Source of the DNA: Drosophila pseudoobscura
Taxonomy: Eukaryota; Arthropoda; Insecta; Diptera; Drosophilidae
Direction of reading: 5' to 3'
DNA length: 64,000 nt
NCBI RefSeq assembly: GCF_009870125.1
Contig: NC_046683.1
Span: 3,596,001 to 3,660,000, forward strand
The translations under genes and the position numbers were made by a program. Below, in pieces: positions 12,101 to 25,077 of this stretch. How positions within the stretch are numbered: position 1 is the stretch's first letter; each line of letters opens with the position of its first letter. A model generated the notes under the pieces. The model was given only the letters and a program-made list of their open reading frames with translations. It made no database searches and was not told the origin of the DNA.

Positions 12101-14756
12101 GAAGAGCACGCTTGAAATCATTTTTGATTTGTTGAATTTTGTGTGTAACTTTTATTGCCAGTCCATTTATTATATAGAAATGCTTGTATATGTATTCAGT
12201 GTAGTCTTAACTCAACCAATAATCGGTCTTACGCGGGCTACTTGTCCGGAATCAATAAACCAAAAAATAATAACAATAATAGTTGCTGTCCTTTGATTAT
12301 TCATTTTCATCTACCAATCACAATTTTATTAATTTTAATTAAAAAGTCATCACAATATTTTTTCTGGAATTTGCATTCTCGGATTCATGGATGTCACGGA
12401 TGTGCCCTCATTCGCGTGTACATAGCACCATAGAGCATATGCATGACAATTTACAGATTAATCTGTCAAAATGGCGCTGTTTTCCATTCTGTAACTGCTT
12501 GTTGTCATCATAATTAATTGGCATTTATAAAATGGCGGCGGCGCCAGAAAATTGCAATGCGAAAATGCAGTGGAGCCCCAGATCTCACTTCTGTGTGTGA
12601 TTTTGCAACCGTCCGCAGCGCCATGTTCATAGAATCTGATTGCATTTAATCACATAATTGCAGCTAATTAAAACCGCAAATACGTTCAGTCGCTGACAAT
12701 ATCGATGAATGCTGAATGGCAATAGAAGTGCCTGCATATACTAGTGCTCGTACCGGTACTCGTATTCGAACTCACAGTCTCTGGGCTGGCTGCCTGAATT
12801 CAAATTTATTCAAGTAAGTATTGAGAGTATTCTCGATGACCTGCTCGAGGACCTGCTCGAGGCTCTGGCACATCATTAAATCACAGCAAAAGTTCACTGC
12901 AAATGCATTTCATTTGAAAGTCGTGACCCCCGGACTAGCGCTTGCCGCTTGCCACTCTGCCACTCTGCCACATAGTGCCACTCACAACATTGCAAATCAA
13001 GAGAACTGCCAGAGGCGGCTGTCAGAGAAACTGACTGACTTTGAGAGGTTAAAGCCAATGATCGACCAACAGATACTTAGCAGCGCACCAAAGAGTGCCA
13101 GAGAGATGATGGGCAACTGTTACACAAGTTTTCGATCTTTGAGATGCATTTAAATTTGCCAGAATCCCTGCGATGTGACTGGGGCTAGGTGATGTCTCGG
13201 AGAGTAGATTTTGACAGAAGACACAACTGTGAGGGAACTTGAAGCGGAACTGTCTTATGAATAAGATATAAGATGGCTCCAAGACTATGCTGATACTAGG
13301 GAGAAATCTCCGTGATGCCTACCATTTACTCGCCAAAGTTCACTGGACCCATGTGCTATCCCTTGAACCGCCCCCTTTGAACTACCTCCAATTAGACAGG
13401 TGAAATCGTGTTTATATCATGGAGATGATATGAATAGACATGCAGTAGAGGTCCAGGACTCACCTAGAGTGCTGTCGCTTTGGGCTGATCCGGATGTGGC
13501 TTGGCTTCGGTTTTAGTTGCAGGAAAACATAAAGCTGAAAGGAAAACGGGAAAACTTTAAATGAATAAAGTGTCAACAGGTGGCGTACGAAGGGATTTCA
13601 CCTGCAAGGAAAATGCATTGTGCTTCTATTTAATGTACAGCTTGTACATACATACATGTAGATGTATATGTAAAATGTGTTTTTAATTTGTGCACTTGCT
13701 TTGTCTTTGGTTGAGAGTAATCCCTTTTTGCCTTAACTAAATTGTACTCTTTGTTCGACACAGCCATTCCTCTTTCCCGCTGCTCTCTCTTTTGGTTTGG
13801 TTTGGTTTGTGGAAAAGCTTTTTGTGGCAAATTTAATTTCGGTTTGGTTTCCTTTGGCAAATTCTCTGATTAATTTAAGCTCTCTCTAGTAATGCATAAA
13901 TTAATGTTAAATAATGGCAAGAGTGGCAGCTGCCAGCGTTCACACAGGGCCCAGAGAGGGGCACGGGCATACAGTGAAGAGTGGCTAACATGGAGCAGCA
14001 GTAAGCGAATCTGAACTGAATCAATATACTTGTGAAATTATCGGTCAAACAGCTCTTCCCTTCCACTCCCTCAAACACGGGGGCACTGAGCGAAACGAGC
14101 GGGCCCAACAGGCAGCAGAAACAAGTCCAAAGTGCTTGTATTTCTCCCAGTGGAGCATCAATTATAAAATTTCAGGACGATGAATCGTGCGATGTGCGAA
14201 AAGGTTCTTTCCGCTTCATCGGTCTGATGCAGTCAGCCAGCCATTCACTCATTTACTCATTTGCTCATTACAGCCCAGCTCCGACATGCACTCCAAACAG
14301 ACCGACAGACCGCCAGAGCGACAGACCGCCAGACCGAGAGCCCATTGCATGTCTTTCCAACGTGCCATCATTCATCATGGTGCTACATGGTTCATGGTGA
14401 GATCCACTGACAATTTGACATTGTTTAGAGTCTGACATAGACTCCGATGCTCACTCACATTTCCGAATCATTTCACTTACGGCTTGACACGAAAATGTCG
14501 AAAATGTTCTTGTTCAGTTTACTCTGCACAATGAAAATGAAATGGCAACATGGTTAAGTCTTCAGAAATTCATTTAGCATTCATGAAGCTGGAAATCATT
14601 CGATTCGAAACTTACAGAAACTGCTTTTACATTCAGAGTTTAAATGCCATTTTGTCCGCCAATTAACTACAAATTGGTTTTGACTTTTATGATCTGTTTG
14701 ACAAGTCTTTCTTTTGAATTGGTTTTTCTATATCGGATATCTTAATCCTGTTTTTC

Positions 14757-14758
<2 letters not shown>

Positions 14759-14786
<28 letters not shown>
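14759..14786. repeat. (TG)n microsatellite
   Basis: A pure TG tract of about 28 bases in non-coding DNA. Confidence 0.9.
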
Positions 14787-14789
<3 letters not shown>

Positions 14790-15049
14790 CTCCCAATGGT
14801 TAACCTATGACAATTTCCAATTACAATCAAATTTTGTGGCACAAAACATTTTTATATCCAATTCTGTGGTCATATTCGTTCGCCACACAAAAAGCAATAG
14901 CTGTCCTCAGTCCACAAACAGAAACAGCAGTCCCCCAATCCAGTATATGGGACTCTATTCTCTGTCCTTCGATTGCCTGTTGCTGATGTGGTTGGTTAGG
15001 CCCAATCAATTAAATCTAATGATATGAGATTGTAGTAGTATTGTTTTTG

Positions 15050-15640
15050 GCTTTTTTCTTCTTGTTATTTTTTTGTTGCTATCGGCTTTAATTGTTTCTC
15101 CTGCCGCAGTCCCTGCTGTTAATTTGTTGTTGCTTTGTTGATTTGTTGTTGTGTATCTGTTGGTGTTGCTGATATTGTTCTCTTGTTACGGACTACGCAC
15201 ATTCGATTCTGTTGTGTATTGTTGCATCTGCTCTATTGGTGCTGTGTACAGCTGCTATTAATTTGTGTGGTGGTGTGGGAGTACATTAAGCTCATTTAAT
15301 TTTTAATGTAGATAGTTTTTGCAATATGTTTTAGCTTTACATGATGTTTTTTGTGAGTACGAGTGCATCTGTTGTTGGTGAAACGTATTTGTATATTTAA
15401 CTGTTGTTGGTGTATTTAATTGTTGTGTTCCACTGTTGTTGAATATGCCGTTGGTGTAATTGTTTTTGTAGTTAGCTTTAATACTATCGATGGCGTAACT
15501 TATTAGTCTGTCGTTGTTGAAATTATTTGCGTAAATAATTGTTGTTGGTGTAGTTTATTTTGGCATACATTTGTTTGGGTTGGAATGTTATTGGTGTAAA
15601 TGTATGGTCTAAAACTGTTATTGGTGAAGCTCAAATTTGT
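15050..15640. repeat. degenerate TTG-rich repeat block
   Basis: About 600 bases in which words such as TTGTTG and TTGGTGTA recur at irregular spacing, roughly every 20-60 bases, on the plus strand. On the opposite strand it reads as CAA-rich sequence of the kind that encodes poly-Gln/Asn (opa-like) repeats. Stops interrupt all frames, so I regard it as non-coding. Confidence 0.6.
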
Positions 15641-18600
15641 TGCTTCAGGTTTTGTTTTTGTGCAATTGAGGTATTGTTGAACCTCACCATACGAAAACAA
15701 AGAAACTTTACTTTGATATATCTTCAGATACAGCCATTGTTTGGACATGTGCTCTACTCATCCAGGGCTACAGCTTTACTTTTGTCTCGTTCAAAGCACT
15801 CGCAAAAGTTTTCATTAGGCACACCGTGCAATCGTGAAAATTTCCTACGTTTTCGCTAGAAACTTCGCCAATGCTGTCACTGCTGTTGGTGTCTTTGGTT
15901 TTTCTTTCTTTCTGTTTGAGTGGCACTGTTGGTTGGGCTGCTAATGATTTGGAAATGGGTCTCGGGACTTTCTGGCTTTGGCAGTTAATGCCACTTAATT
16001 AATAACAGCAATGAGATGTTTACTGTTTTATTTGCCTTTCCCTGTGTATGCCTACAGTTTTTTCCCCACAGTTCTTCCGCAACGTTCCATTTGCCTAATG
16101 ATTTCTGTTTCAAATTGTAATTTCATTTGTTGTGCCATTAAAGTCTTAAGTGCCAGAGCAAATAAATAACTAAGCATTCCCTACCCACAGCTACCAGCCT
16201 CAGCCTTAGCCAGCCAGCCACTTTCTCAGCCTCTTTTGTATTCAAGTGTGACCAGGCGGGCAAGAGTAGCTGAAGTGTCGGCGATGGTAGAGGAGGAGAG
16301 CAGAGATGGGATTGAAAAGCAATAGGAATGTGAGTGGAATTCAAAAGGAAATGCATGCTCCTACATTTATGTATATATAATACTATATATTGCATTGTAG
16401 AACATCGAATAGCAGCCCAAAGTCCTGAAACCTGAAAAATTTGCATAGAAAAGCAAGGGAACTGATGTAAGGAAACTCCTCCCCAACATATTCTCCCTCT
16501 CCTCTACTCTCAATTGAGAGCTGAGAGTTGGATGAGATGCCAAACAAAACTGCTAAAGGAGCCCCCCATATCCCTTTTCTATATTACAATTGCAGCTATA
16601 CGGAAAAGATGAAGACGAAGCAGAACCACGACCAGGAATACGAATGCTATTAAATACACAAGGGAAGCTACTTTTAACCCAAATCTGCGGGCATAAAAAC
16701 CATCCAGAGCAGAGCGGGGCACAGGACTGGGACTGGGTCTGGGACTGGGACTGGGGATGGTGCCTCCAGTGGTGTGTCAGTGGTGTGCCAGTGGAGCCAC
16801 AGGAGCAGGCCACACATGAGCACAAATACATAATGCAGCGGTGAAGCGACGGAGCCATGTGGAGCCTTGCCAAAGAGGCATGGGACTAACCCCACGGCTA
16901 GCTGTGGCAGCGACACTTGTCTGTGGCACAGTGGCAGTCTGGCAGGCGTCGTCTAAGCTTCACATCGATATATAAATGCCCTGCCGGCACAGTGGTGCAT
17001 TTGCTAAAGAGTCCGATTAATACTGGAGAAAAGAAACCGCTTGTGAAGGAATGGAATCTCATTCGAAAATGCAAAAATTTGTCCCCACTGTTCCGTGCGC
17101 TGTTCTGACTGCATTTTGAGGCACTTTGGCGGCAATGCCTGGCGGCATTCGCATTCGCATTCAGCCACCAACTGGAGGATTGCTCGTGTTGCAGCGCCGT
17201 GATTAAGCCGCAATTTTTATACAATATTTGCATACGAGTGTTGGAGGTTGCGGCTGTGGCTGTGTTTGTGTTTGTGGCTCTGTCTGTGTCTGTGTCTGGG
17301 TCTGTGGCGACCACATAATGACGTTCGCCTTTTGCCACACAGTGTTGCAAGCTGACGGCTACGACGACGATGACGATGAGGACTGGTGGTCCGACAGTCA
17401 TATAATACAGACACTACAATATGCGGATTATTAGGCATTATGCATATGTCTCTATCTCTATCTCTATCTGTCGTTTTTTGCACCCGAGTGCCCAAACTCT
17501 TACCGCGCACCGCTCTCTCACTCTCTCACTCTGGCCTCTCCGTTTTGAGGGTCCTGTCTGTGGGTTGTGGGTCCCTGGCATTGTGTGCTAACAATTTCTA
17601 TTCAGAAAAGTGCGCTGCGCGTATGTGTATGTGTTCTGTGTTCCGTGTTCCGTGTGTGGCATGCAAATTTATTGTGTACTTTTGCCGCCAAGTTTTGCGG
17701 CCCCTCCCGTACCACATTGGGAAAGCTAAAGTGAGCTTTTGATTTTGGATTTGCATTTGCCAGGGCATGCCATCCTTAGGGTTCCACGAAGTGATTGGGG
17801 GGCGGTATTGGGCGGGAGGTGGGCTCTGTTCTTTGGGCGGTACAAGGTCTGTATCATTAGCATCGTATTCTGCTGCAGCTATTTGCCACATCAGGGGACT
17901 GTGAGAATTGGGTACTTATAGGGGGTTGCACGGGAACACAGTTTCCAAATGATGCAAAAATATCCAAAAAACATCCAAAAGGAAACGTTCTTTGCTTAAG
18001 TACTATTTACGAAAGTTCACAAATATTTCAAATATTTCCTTGACATTTATAGCCATTTTGAAGAGTTTCCAAACTTTTCCAGAAAAATATTTTTGCCAAA
18101 CTTGCAAAGCAACATTTTATCTCTGCTTAAAATAGTTGTTATTAATTTTGGGTAAGTTTGTGTGAATGTCCCAGGCTCTTATGTACATACCCCATAAATA
18201 TTCCAGTATATCCACAGTTTAATTTTCATTCGAGGGGCTTTCATCGCCACTGCATTAGTGAATCTGCCTGCACATTTTTAACGCAATCTCCGATAAATCC
18301 CCCAGCCTTAAGCTAATGATTGGCTGCCTTGCTGGCACGCCCGCGTGCAACCCACGGCCCCACCATCGGATGCTCCAACTTGGCTTTGAGATTTTTTCAT
18401 TTAATTGGTTTTTTGGAGGCCACGCTGCGTATACGCAATGCGAGCACACACTTTGTTTCAATATGCATGTACCCCCCTTACTCTTTCTCTCACCCGCATA
18501 TCCGCACACACACACAGCTGCTTGGGGGCTCAAAGTCACTTAACCAAATACATTTTTGCACAGGAAAAGAAGCGTGAGAGAGGAACAGAGCACGAGAGAC

Positions 18601-21261
18601 TGTGTGAGATATGGTGTGGATCCAGCCCTTTTTTACCCCTCTCCTACGGTTCGCCCACTTACTGATACCCTTTTTAGAGGTGGGTGTGATGACTTTCACA
18701 AAAATGTGGCCCTTAATAGATTCATCCAAATCTAAGATCTTTCCAAATGTTCCAAAAAAGTTGCTAAATGTTGTGCGCTTCCACGTTTGCTTAAATGCCT
18801 TTTATTTACGAAATCGTAGCTGACTCGAATACATATGTATCATGCTATAGTGAATGCACTTTTATACTCTTTATAATTTAAAGCATAAATGTTTATTTTC
18901 TTAAATTTCTTAAATCTACAGAAAATTCCCTAAGAGCCATGCGCTCTGTTTCCACATTGGATGGACCACAGCATCACATCATGAGTTTTGTTGGATAACT
19001 AACGAAATTGGACAAGGAACACTATGTCTTCTAGAGAGTATCTAGATCATCGAGTACTCCTGAGCCTACCCTTTACATTTCTTCTACTTTTTTTTCACTG
19101 TCGCTGTTGCTCAAGTATTTATTTTGCTTGAGTGCGCTACAGTTTTTAAGTTTGTTTGCACTGAAAACTCAAGGCACAACTTGCAAATATTCATTACAAA
19201 CAAACACACACAGCCACACAGACACACAGGCACACAAACGTACACAGGATGAAGCCCGGCTGAGGGCAAAGTGGAAGGAAGCAGTCTCTCTGCCTCTATC
19301 TCTCTTTCTCTTGCTCCTTTGCTGCATCTCTTTCCCGTTCTTTCGACAGCGCGAACTTAATGTGATTAAAATTGTATGGCTGTCGCTGGCTATGGCTCCT
19401 GGTTTTTCCTTCGGTAAAGGAAAACGGAACAGTTTCAGCTCCGACAGACGTGCCTGTCCCTCCGTCTCCTACTGCCGTGCCACCGCGCCACCGTGCCACC
19501 GTTCCACCGTTCCTCTGTGCTCTGGCATCTCTGGGTAGCTGCAGAGAATGTTTGAAAGATCCACACAAAAACAGTTCGACGTCGCGATACCCCGGCCCTC
19601 AAATTCAACTGCAAATTTAATGATGCTCGAGAACATCCATCTCTCTGTTGGCGATATTCGAAAATATACCATACTTTCTAGGGCGCTCCCATTCGATCAA
19701 AGCCTTATGAATAAATAATGTCTGTATAAAGTTCATAAATTGTTAAGGAGCTCGACTCGAGCTGGAAATCCAAGGTATATATCAGTAAGACTTCTCCTTT
19801 GGATGGATATCAGTATTGGTGGCCGATCAAACCTTTGCAGATCCCATCTCAGAGCTTTCTCTGTGGGTAGGGTGTCGCGAAAAGTGCCTTCTGTCGCATA
19901 CTTTCCCGGGGAATCGTATGGCATATTTCTGGTCTGTGCGCTGCACTTTAAGGTACAAAACAAAAGCAAATCGTTAAAAGCAAGCACGTGCAATAAAAAC
20001 AAAGTGTGGCAACTCTGCCACACCGTCAAAATAGTGACTCCTCTGCCCAGGACACAGACACAAACACAAGCAAAAACACACACAAACAATGTGTGCCACA
20101 GACAGGGAGCCCAGTGAGAGTATGGGGCACTGGCAGCGCGGTGTTGTGGCACATCTTAAAGCGTCAAATTTATTTGGCCTTGCTTGATTTTATGTTTCGT
20201 TTATTTCGCAGAGAAAGAGGGAGAGCGGGAGACCCCTTAATGGATGCTTAAATAAAATTTTAAAGCATTTCAAATTTAGTGTTGAGTTTTAGTTTTTGTC
20301 ATTAGTGTTTTGGCAGGCGTTAAATATTTAATGGCCGAGACAGCGACACCAACAATAACAGCAACGAAAGTGTTTGCGTTGTTTGGATAATTAATATGGC
20401 AGCACCATCAACATAGCACCACTCTGAGGTTTGATTCTGCCGAAGGCCTTTCCCAGCCAGGTTTCGAGTGAAGTTTCGAGGTTGAAAGCCAATTAATTGC
20501 TTTTGGTTGTTGTTCGGCATCGAGAGGGCTGCAGCCACAAGTGGGAGTACTACGAGTGCCCTTAAAGTTGTTAATATGTGGGCTAACCATGTGAATAGTA
20601 GCTGATTTCATGCCATTTCATGCCATTGTTTCATTCCGCAGCTAAAAAGTTTTCGTCTATAAATAAATAATTTTCAGGAATCCAGAAGACCAGAGCAAGA
20701 ACCACCTAAGAATCCTAATCCCATAAAACAGTTGCCTCTGATGTGCACTGAGCCCATACAATGAGGGCCTTCATTTTCTTTCGAAGAGAAGCTCTTCGAA
20801 TCGCTCTTAAATTGAAATAAATTCTCTGTTGGCTTTAGAGCTAATTCACACGTGGGATCCGAGCAATTTGTTTCCCTATTGGAAATGTGGACGGACTTAC
20901 TTTTTGAAAATGAAATGAGCCTTCGGCTTATGCCGCTGCTGCTGCTGCTGTCCATGCGGCGGAACCAATCGAATGATGGATACCCTTTTGATACGAAGCA
21001 TATTTTAGTGGGAAATGTAGAAGCCATCCCCATGCCATCCCCATAGGCAGCCGATAGGCAGCCCCCAGAAACTGAATAATTCTTAGTCACAAATCCAATT
21101 AAGTAAAAGGCTGGCACTACCCGCTCTGTTCTTGATACCCTTCAGCCAAGTACTTTGTCTAACAACAGCTGCTGCTGCCACTTGTTCTTTTTCGTGGCCA
21201 AAACTTAATTTTCCAAGCAACTTCATCGCCTAAGATGCGACATTTTTCAATGCCTGTACCC

Positions 21262-21285
21262 TCATTCATTCATTCATTCATTCAT
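21262..21285. repeat. (CATT)n microsatellite
   Basis: Five to six consecutive CATT tetranucleotides in non-coding DNA. Confidence 0.85.
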
Positions 21286-24056
21286 CCCCTGGCATTCAGC
21301 CCCTTGCCGCAGCTCTGGGGCATCACTGATTAGCATTTGAAGCGAATGCTGGATACTGGATGCTGGATGCTGGAGGATATGATGTTGATGTTAAAGCTTC
21401 TGTTCGCTGCTCGCTGGTTGGGCCACTAATTAGAATAAATCTAAATTGCTCGTTCTGTGGCAGTCAACGTAATGACTTTTATGCGCATGCTTAAGCTCGC
21501 AATTATCCACAGCAGCAGCCAAAGATTAAATCGCGACAGCAACAGCAACACAAGAAACGAAGAAGAAAAGCCCATGCTTGGGATACCCTGGCATCTAGCG
21601 AGCGCTCTACAAGATATATTCTTGCAGATGCAGTGCACACAAGTGCAGAGTATTTCAAAGATCCAGATAGTCTTCATATTAAAAGATATATGTACTTTCT
21701 TGGCATTGGTATTGGCATTGGCATTGGCGAACATCTCTGCCAAATCATCATCATACCCTCTGCAATGGCTGCCCTCTCTCACAACACACAAAAGAGGAAC
21801 GCCCCGTCCGCGCCCATGAAATCCCTTTTATTGATACGCTTCTTTATTTTTAGGTTGAATCATGGCCAAGAAAAGGCAGGTCTGTCGCAGGTCTGGAAGG
21901 GATGCTGCAAGGCGCTAGGATGGTGTGGTGGAAAGGCTTAAGACCCACAAAAATTACAAAGCACTCAATATGCCACAAAGGGTTGCAGAGAGGGGCTGGT
22001 GGCTGGTGCGGCCGTTGGCTGTGGTGGCTTAAGTGAGGCATAAGAAAATAATTAAAAACACAAAAGAGCCGAACACACAGTTTCAGTCAGCCCTAAACCG
22101 AATCTTAAATGCTCTCCCTTTCTCCCATTCTCTTTGTTGGAATTCGTCTTTTCACTTGGAAAAAGCGTAATTTGTGTGTTCTGTAAACTGTGGTCAAGGT
22201 GATATCCTTCGTTAGGAAACAGCTGCAAGCCAACTGAGATCCCGAAATAGCGTATACGCCATGGCGAACAAAAAGAAATGGTCGTTTGCCAGCAGCATAA
22301 CAGCTCCTGGGCGGAAGGATAGGGTATGGTTATGGCCCCGCTTTTGTCACTCGCAAACAAGAGTCAAAGTCAAAGCATGGAATATGTTTGTCAGTCACAA
22401 AAAATACCACAAACAAAAAACGGCTTGAAAAATAAAATGGGAAATGTGAAAAGGCAAGCGCCAAAAGTAAAATGTCAAGCGAAACGAAACGAAACGAAAA
22501 AAAAAGCAGAAGCAAAAGGGAACAAGACCAGGGGCAAAGGCAGCAACAGAAGATGCAGAAGAAGAAGGCCAACGCCAAAGCAACAAAAGGCAAAGGGACT
22601 TGGAGGCTGCCGCTGCCTGATTTTCAAAGTCACTTGGCAAATCATAAATTTCCCACAACCCACACAGCGCAACTCAAGGAAAGGAAAAATAGAAGCAAAA
22701 CCAGAGAAGGAGACACTTGAAGCGGACTCGGACTCGGACTTTGGGTTCGAACCCACAAGTGGAGCCACCGCACATTCCTCGGCAGTCAAATCATTTTTCC
22801 ACTGCATTAAACGAGCTGCCCCAAATGTTAACCTTACAATTGGCATACTTATTCGTCCTCCCCTCCCTCTCCAGCATGTACATATATCGGATTTATAGGA
22901 CAGGGAGAGCCTCAAGGATGTGCCACATATGCAAACTGAGACGAAACGAAACCAAAGGAAACCAAAGGAAAGGAAGCGAAGACGAAATTAGTGGCAAGAA
23001 CCCACTCACGGCCTGACACTTGCCGCTGACCGGGCACAGTTCGGGGGACACTGGGCGTCGGGGGAGTCATGATGATGATGCCAGTGGAGATGAATATCGG
23101 CCCATTGTCTAAGCGATTTCGTGTCGAATATCTCTTGACCGAAAACCAAACCACATCCAGAGGCTGTCCACTTGGCTGCCTGCCTCGAGAACGGAACAAA
23201 GACCGATACGAAAGGAAACGAGAGAATGAAATCATGTTAAGAAAATGCCTTTTTTCCCCACCGTCAAGTGTTGTCGCCTCTTGAACAGCCGTAGTATTGC
23301 AACATCCATTGTCCGGCGCATAAGAGGCCACCAGCAGAAGAGGAACAGGAGAAGCAGTATCAGGAGAAGGAGAAGGGATTCCTTGAATCCAAGGATAGAT
23401 GTATCGAGTACGGAATAAACAGTATTCAAAAAAGTTTAGTTTACGTGAAAAGATGATGGGATTATTGTGCTTTTTAAACCGTTTCCAAAACTGTTTTTAG
23501 AGTGTTTGAAATTAAAGAAAGACTCTTTGTGGCATCACAAATCCATGCCATTCAAATGATTTCGGAACTGATTGGATGGACGGGTGCGAATGGGGGCTTT
23601 GGATGATGTTTTGGGGGTGGCTGTTGTTCGGAGACCGACCACAAATAAGTATTGCCAGCCACATGCCAGCAAAGGCAAATAAGTGATGCATTTTACATGT
23701 GACCAGAGCGAATGCTAGTGCAAACGCAAACGTACGAGCACTCGTACTCGTACTCGAACTCGTACTTGTACTCCCTGAGTGCAGGAGTGGGTGGCAAATG
23801 TGGCAGTGGCAGTGGCAGTGACGAAATGGGGACACTGAGTGGAAGGACGAGCGGCGGCGGAGGCGGCGGCAATCTGTCTATGCAAGACATGCTGTCAGTG
23901 GGCGAATGGGCGAGTGGTTGCGGTGGTTGTCTGGGTGAGTGGAAATGCAGGAAAATTATTTGCTATAACGTAATTAACATGATTTATAGACGAGCACACA
24001 ACAAACAGCCAAAGGAGACAGCAGGGCAGCAGGATACTACCCACAGAGTACTTTGT

Positions 24057-24080
24057 CCCCCCCCCCCCCCCCCCCCCCCC
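24057..24080. repeat. poly-C run of 24
   Basis: An uninterrupted run of 24 C residues, unusual in length for a fly genome. It could be real (i-motif/G4-forming on the other strand) or partly an assembly artefact. Open frames crossing it are not trustworthy. Confidence 0.9.
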
Positions 24081-25055
24081 TCCATTACCATCTCTCTCCC
24101 TCTCTGTTGGCCATGTTTGTGCAATCGTCTGTCATGCAACGACAACTCCAATCGACAGTTGAGCTGTAGCATTGTGATGGGCTGCCTCTTTCGGATCGGA
24201 GCAGCGTCTGGAGCGGACACGACACTCAGACACTCAGACACCCAGACACTGGGACGAATATGTTGTTGCAGCACTGCGGGTGTGTGCGTCTGTAATTGAT
24301 TAATTTATATAGTGCGAAAAGGGGCGTGGCTAAGCCAAAATTTTCATATATTGAACGAAGGGTATTTGCTCAAGATATGCCAATAAAGATACTCGTACAG
24401 GAGAGTGACATTCAGGGCATCGAAAACAGATGATGTACAAATAGTAAGATTGAACGAATAAATAGTGGTAATAGAACCATGAGGAGGGGCCAAAGAATGG
24501 GGACAGTATTCAATCATTGGACCATTGAGCAAATATCTGCACAGGAGATGATTGAAGCCACAACGAAACCCCACGAATCGACGGGAATTTCCGTTAACAA
24601 ATTCATATTCATACTCGTGCATATTTCTCACAGTCTTGGCTTTCCACAGATAACTATTCGAATATACGAGTATGTCATGTGTGCCCCCAATTCGTGGAAT
24701 ATGCAAACTTTTGCAGTAATTTTCCGCGATTGACATAAATGAATTTTGATTGTCTGTCGATGTTGTCATTTGGGGCAGTATTACACATAATATTTACGCA
24801 CACGTACTCGTACATATGCGCACACGTGTGAATACACCCGAAAATACACTCAAAATCAGTTGGTTCCGATGTATATTTGCAATTCATTAAACAGCACTCG
24901 AACCAAATCAATAAACATAACATTAAAGAATGCAAATGCCAAGCGTACGCGCATATCAGCACACACACACACTCGTATGTGCATACATGTATTGCAGAAA
25001 TCGAGTGCACATGTCTGGGGACATGGTACGGTAAGCACACAACGACGGGGGACAG

Positions 25056-25077
25056 GGGACATGGGACATGGGACAGC
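25056..25077. repeat. short tandem repeat, GGGACAT-type units
   Basis: Three to four imperfect 7-base units of the form GGGGACA/TGGGACA. Non-coding. Confidence 0.7.

Larger units (their letters stand above)
8193..15050. other. non-coding region
   Basis: The first 100-200 bases upstream of 8192 should contain the 5'UTR and promoter of the DUF4729-like gene; it is AT-rich, with no clear TATA box or DRE. Beyond that I find no supported gene. There is a TG microsatellite at 9121-9140 and another at 14759-14786, purine-rich blocks near 9.3-9.5 kb and 10.0-10.7 kb, and AT-rich islands with repeated ATTTAAT/TTAATTA words that look like ordinary Drosophila non-coding DNA. Confidence 0.55.

Noticed and set aside
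16898..17401. minus-strand frame with ATG and a signal-peptide-like N terminus, then Asp-Thr and Asn-Thr dipeptides
   Set aside because: The hydrophobic start comes from a GAC/GAT simple repeat and the middle from GT microsatellite-like DNA. The C-terminal part has no domain, so I treat it as chance.
20674..21117. 147-codon minus-strand frame, Ser-rich
   Set aside because: Ser run comes from a CTG microsatellite; no recognisable protein pattern.
22326..22898. 190-codon plus-strand open frame, Lys/Arg/Gln-rich
   Set aside because: Driven by purine-rich low-complexity sequence; the antisense frames are equally open, and no conserved motif is visible.
23712..24299. 195-codon plus-strand open frame with poly-Pro and Gly runs
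   Set aside because: The Pro run is the poly-C homopolymer, so the frame depends on its exact length; the rest is TCG and GGC simple repeats.
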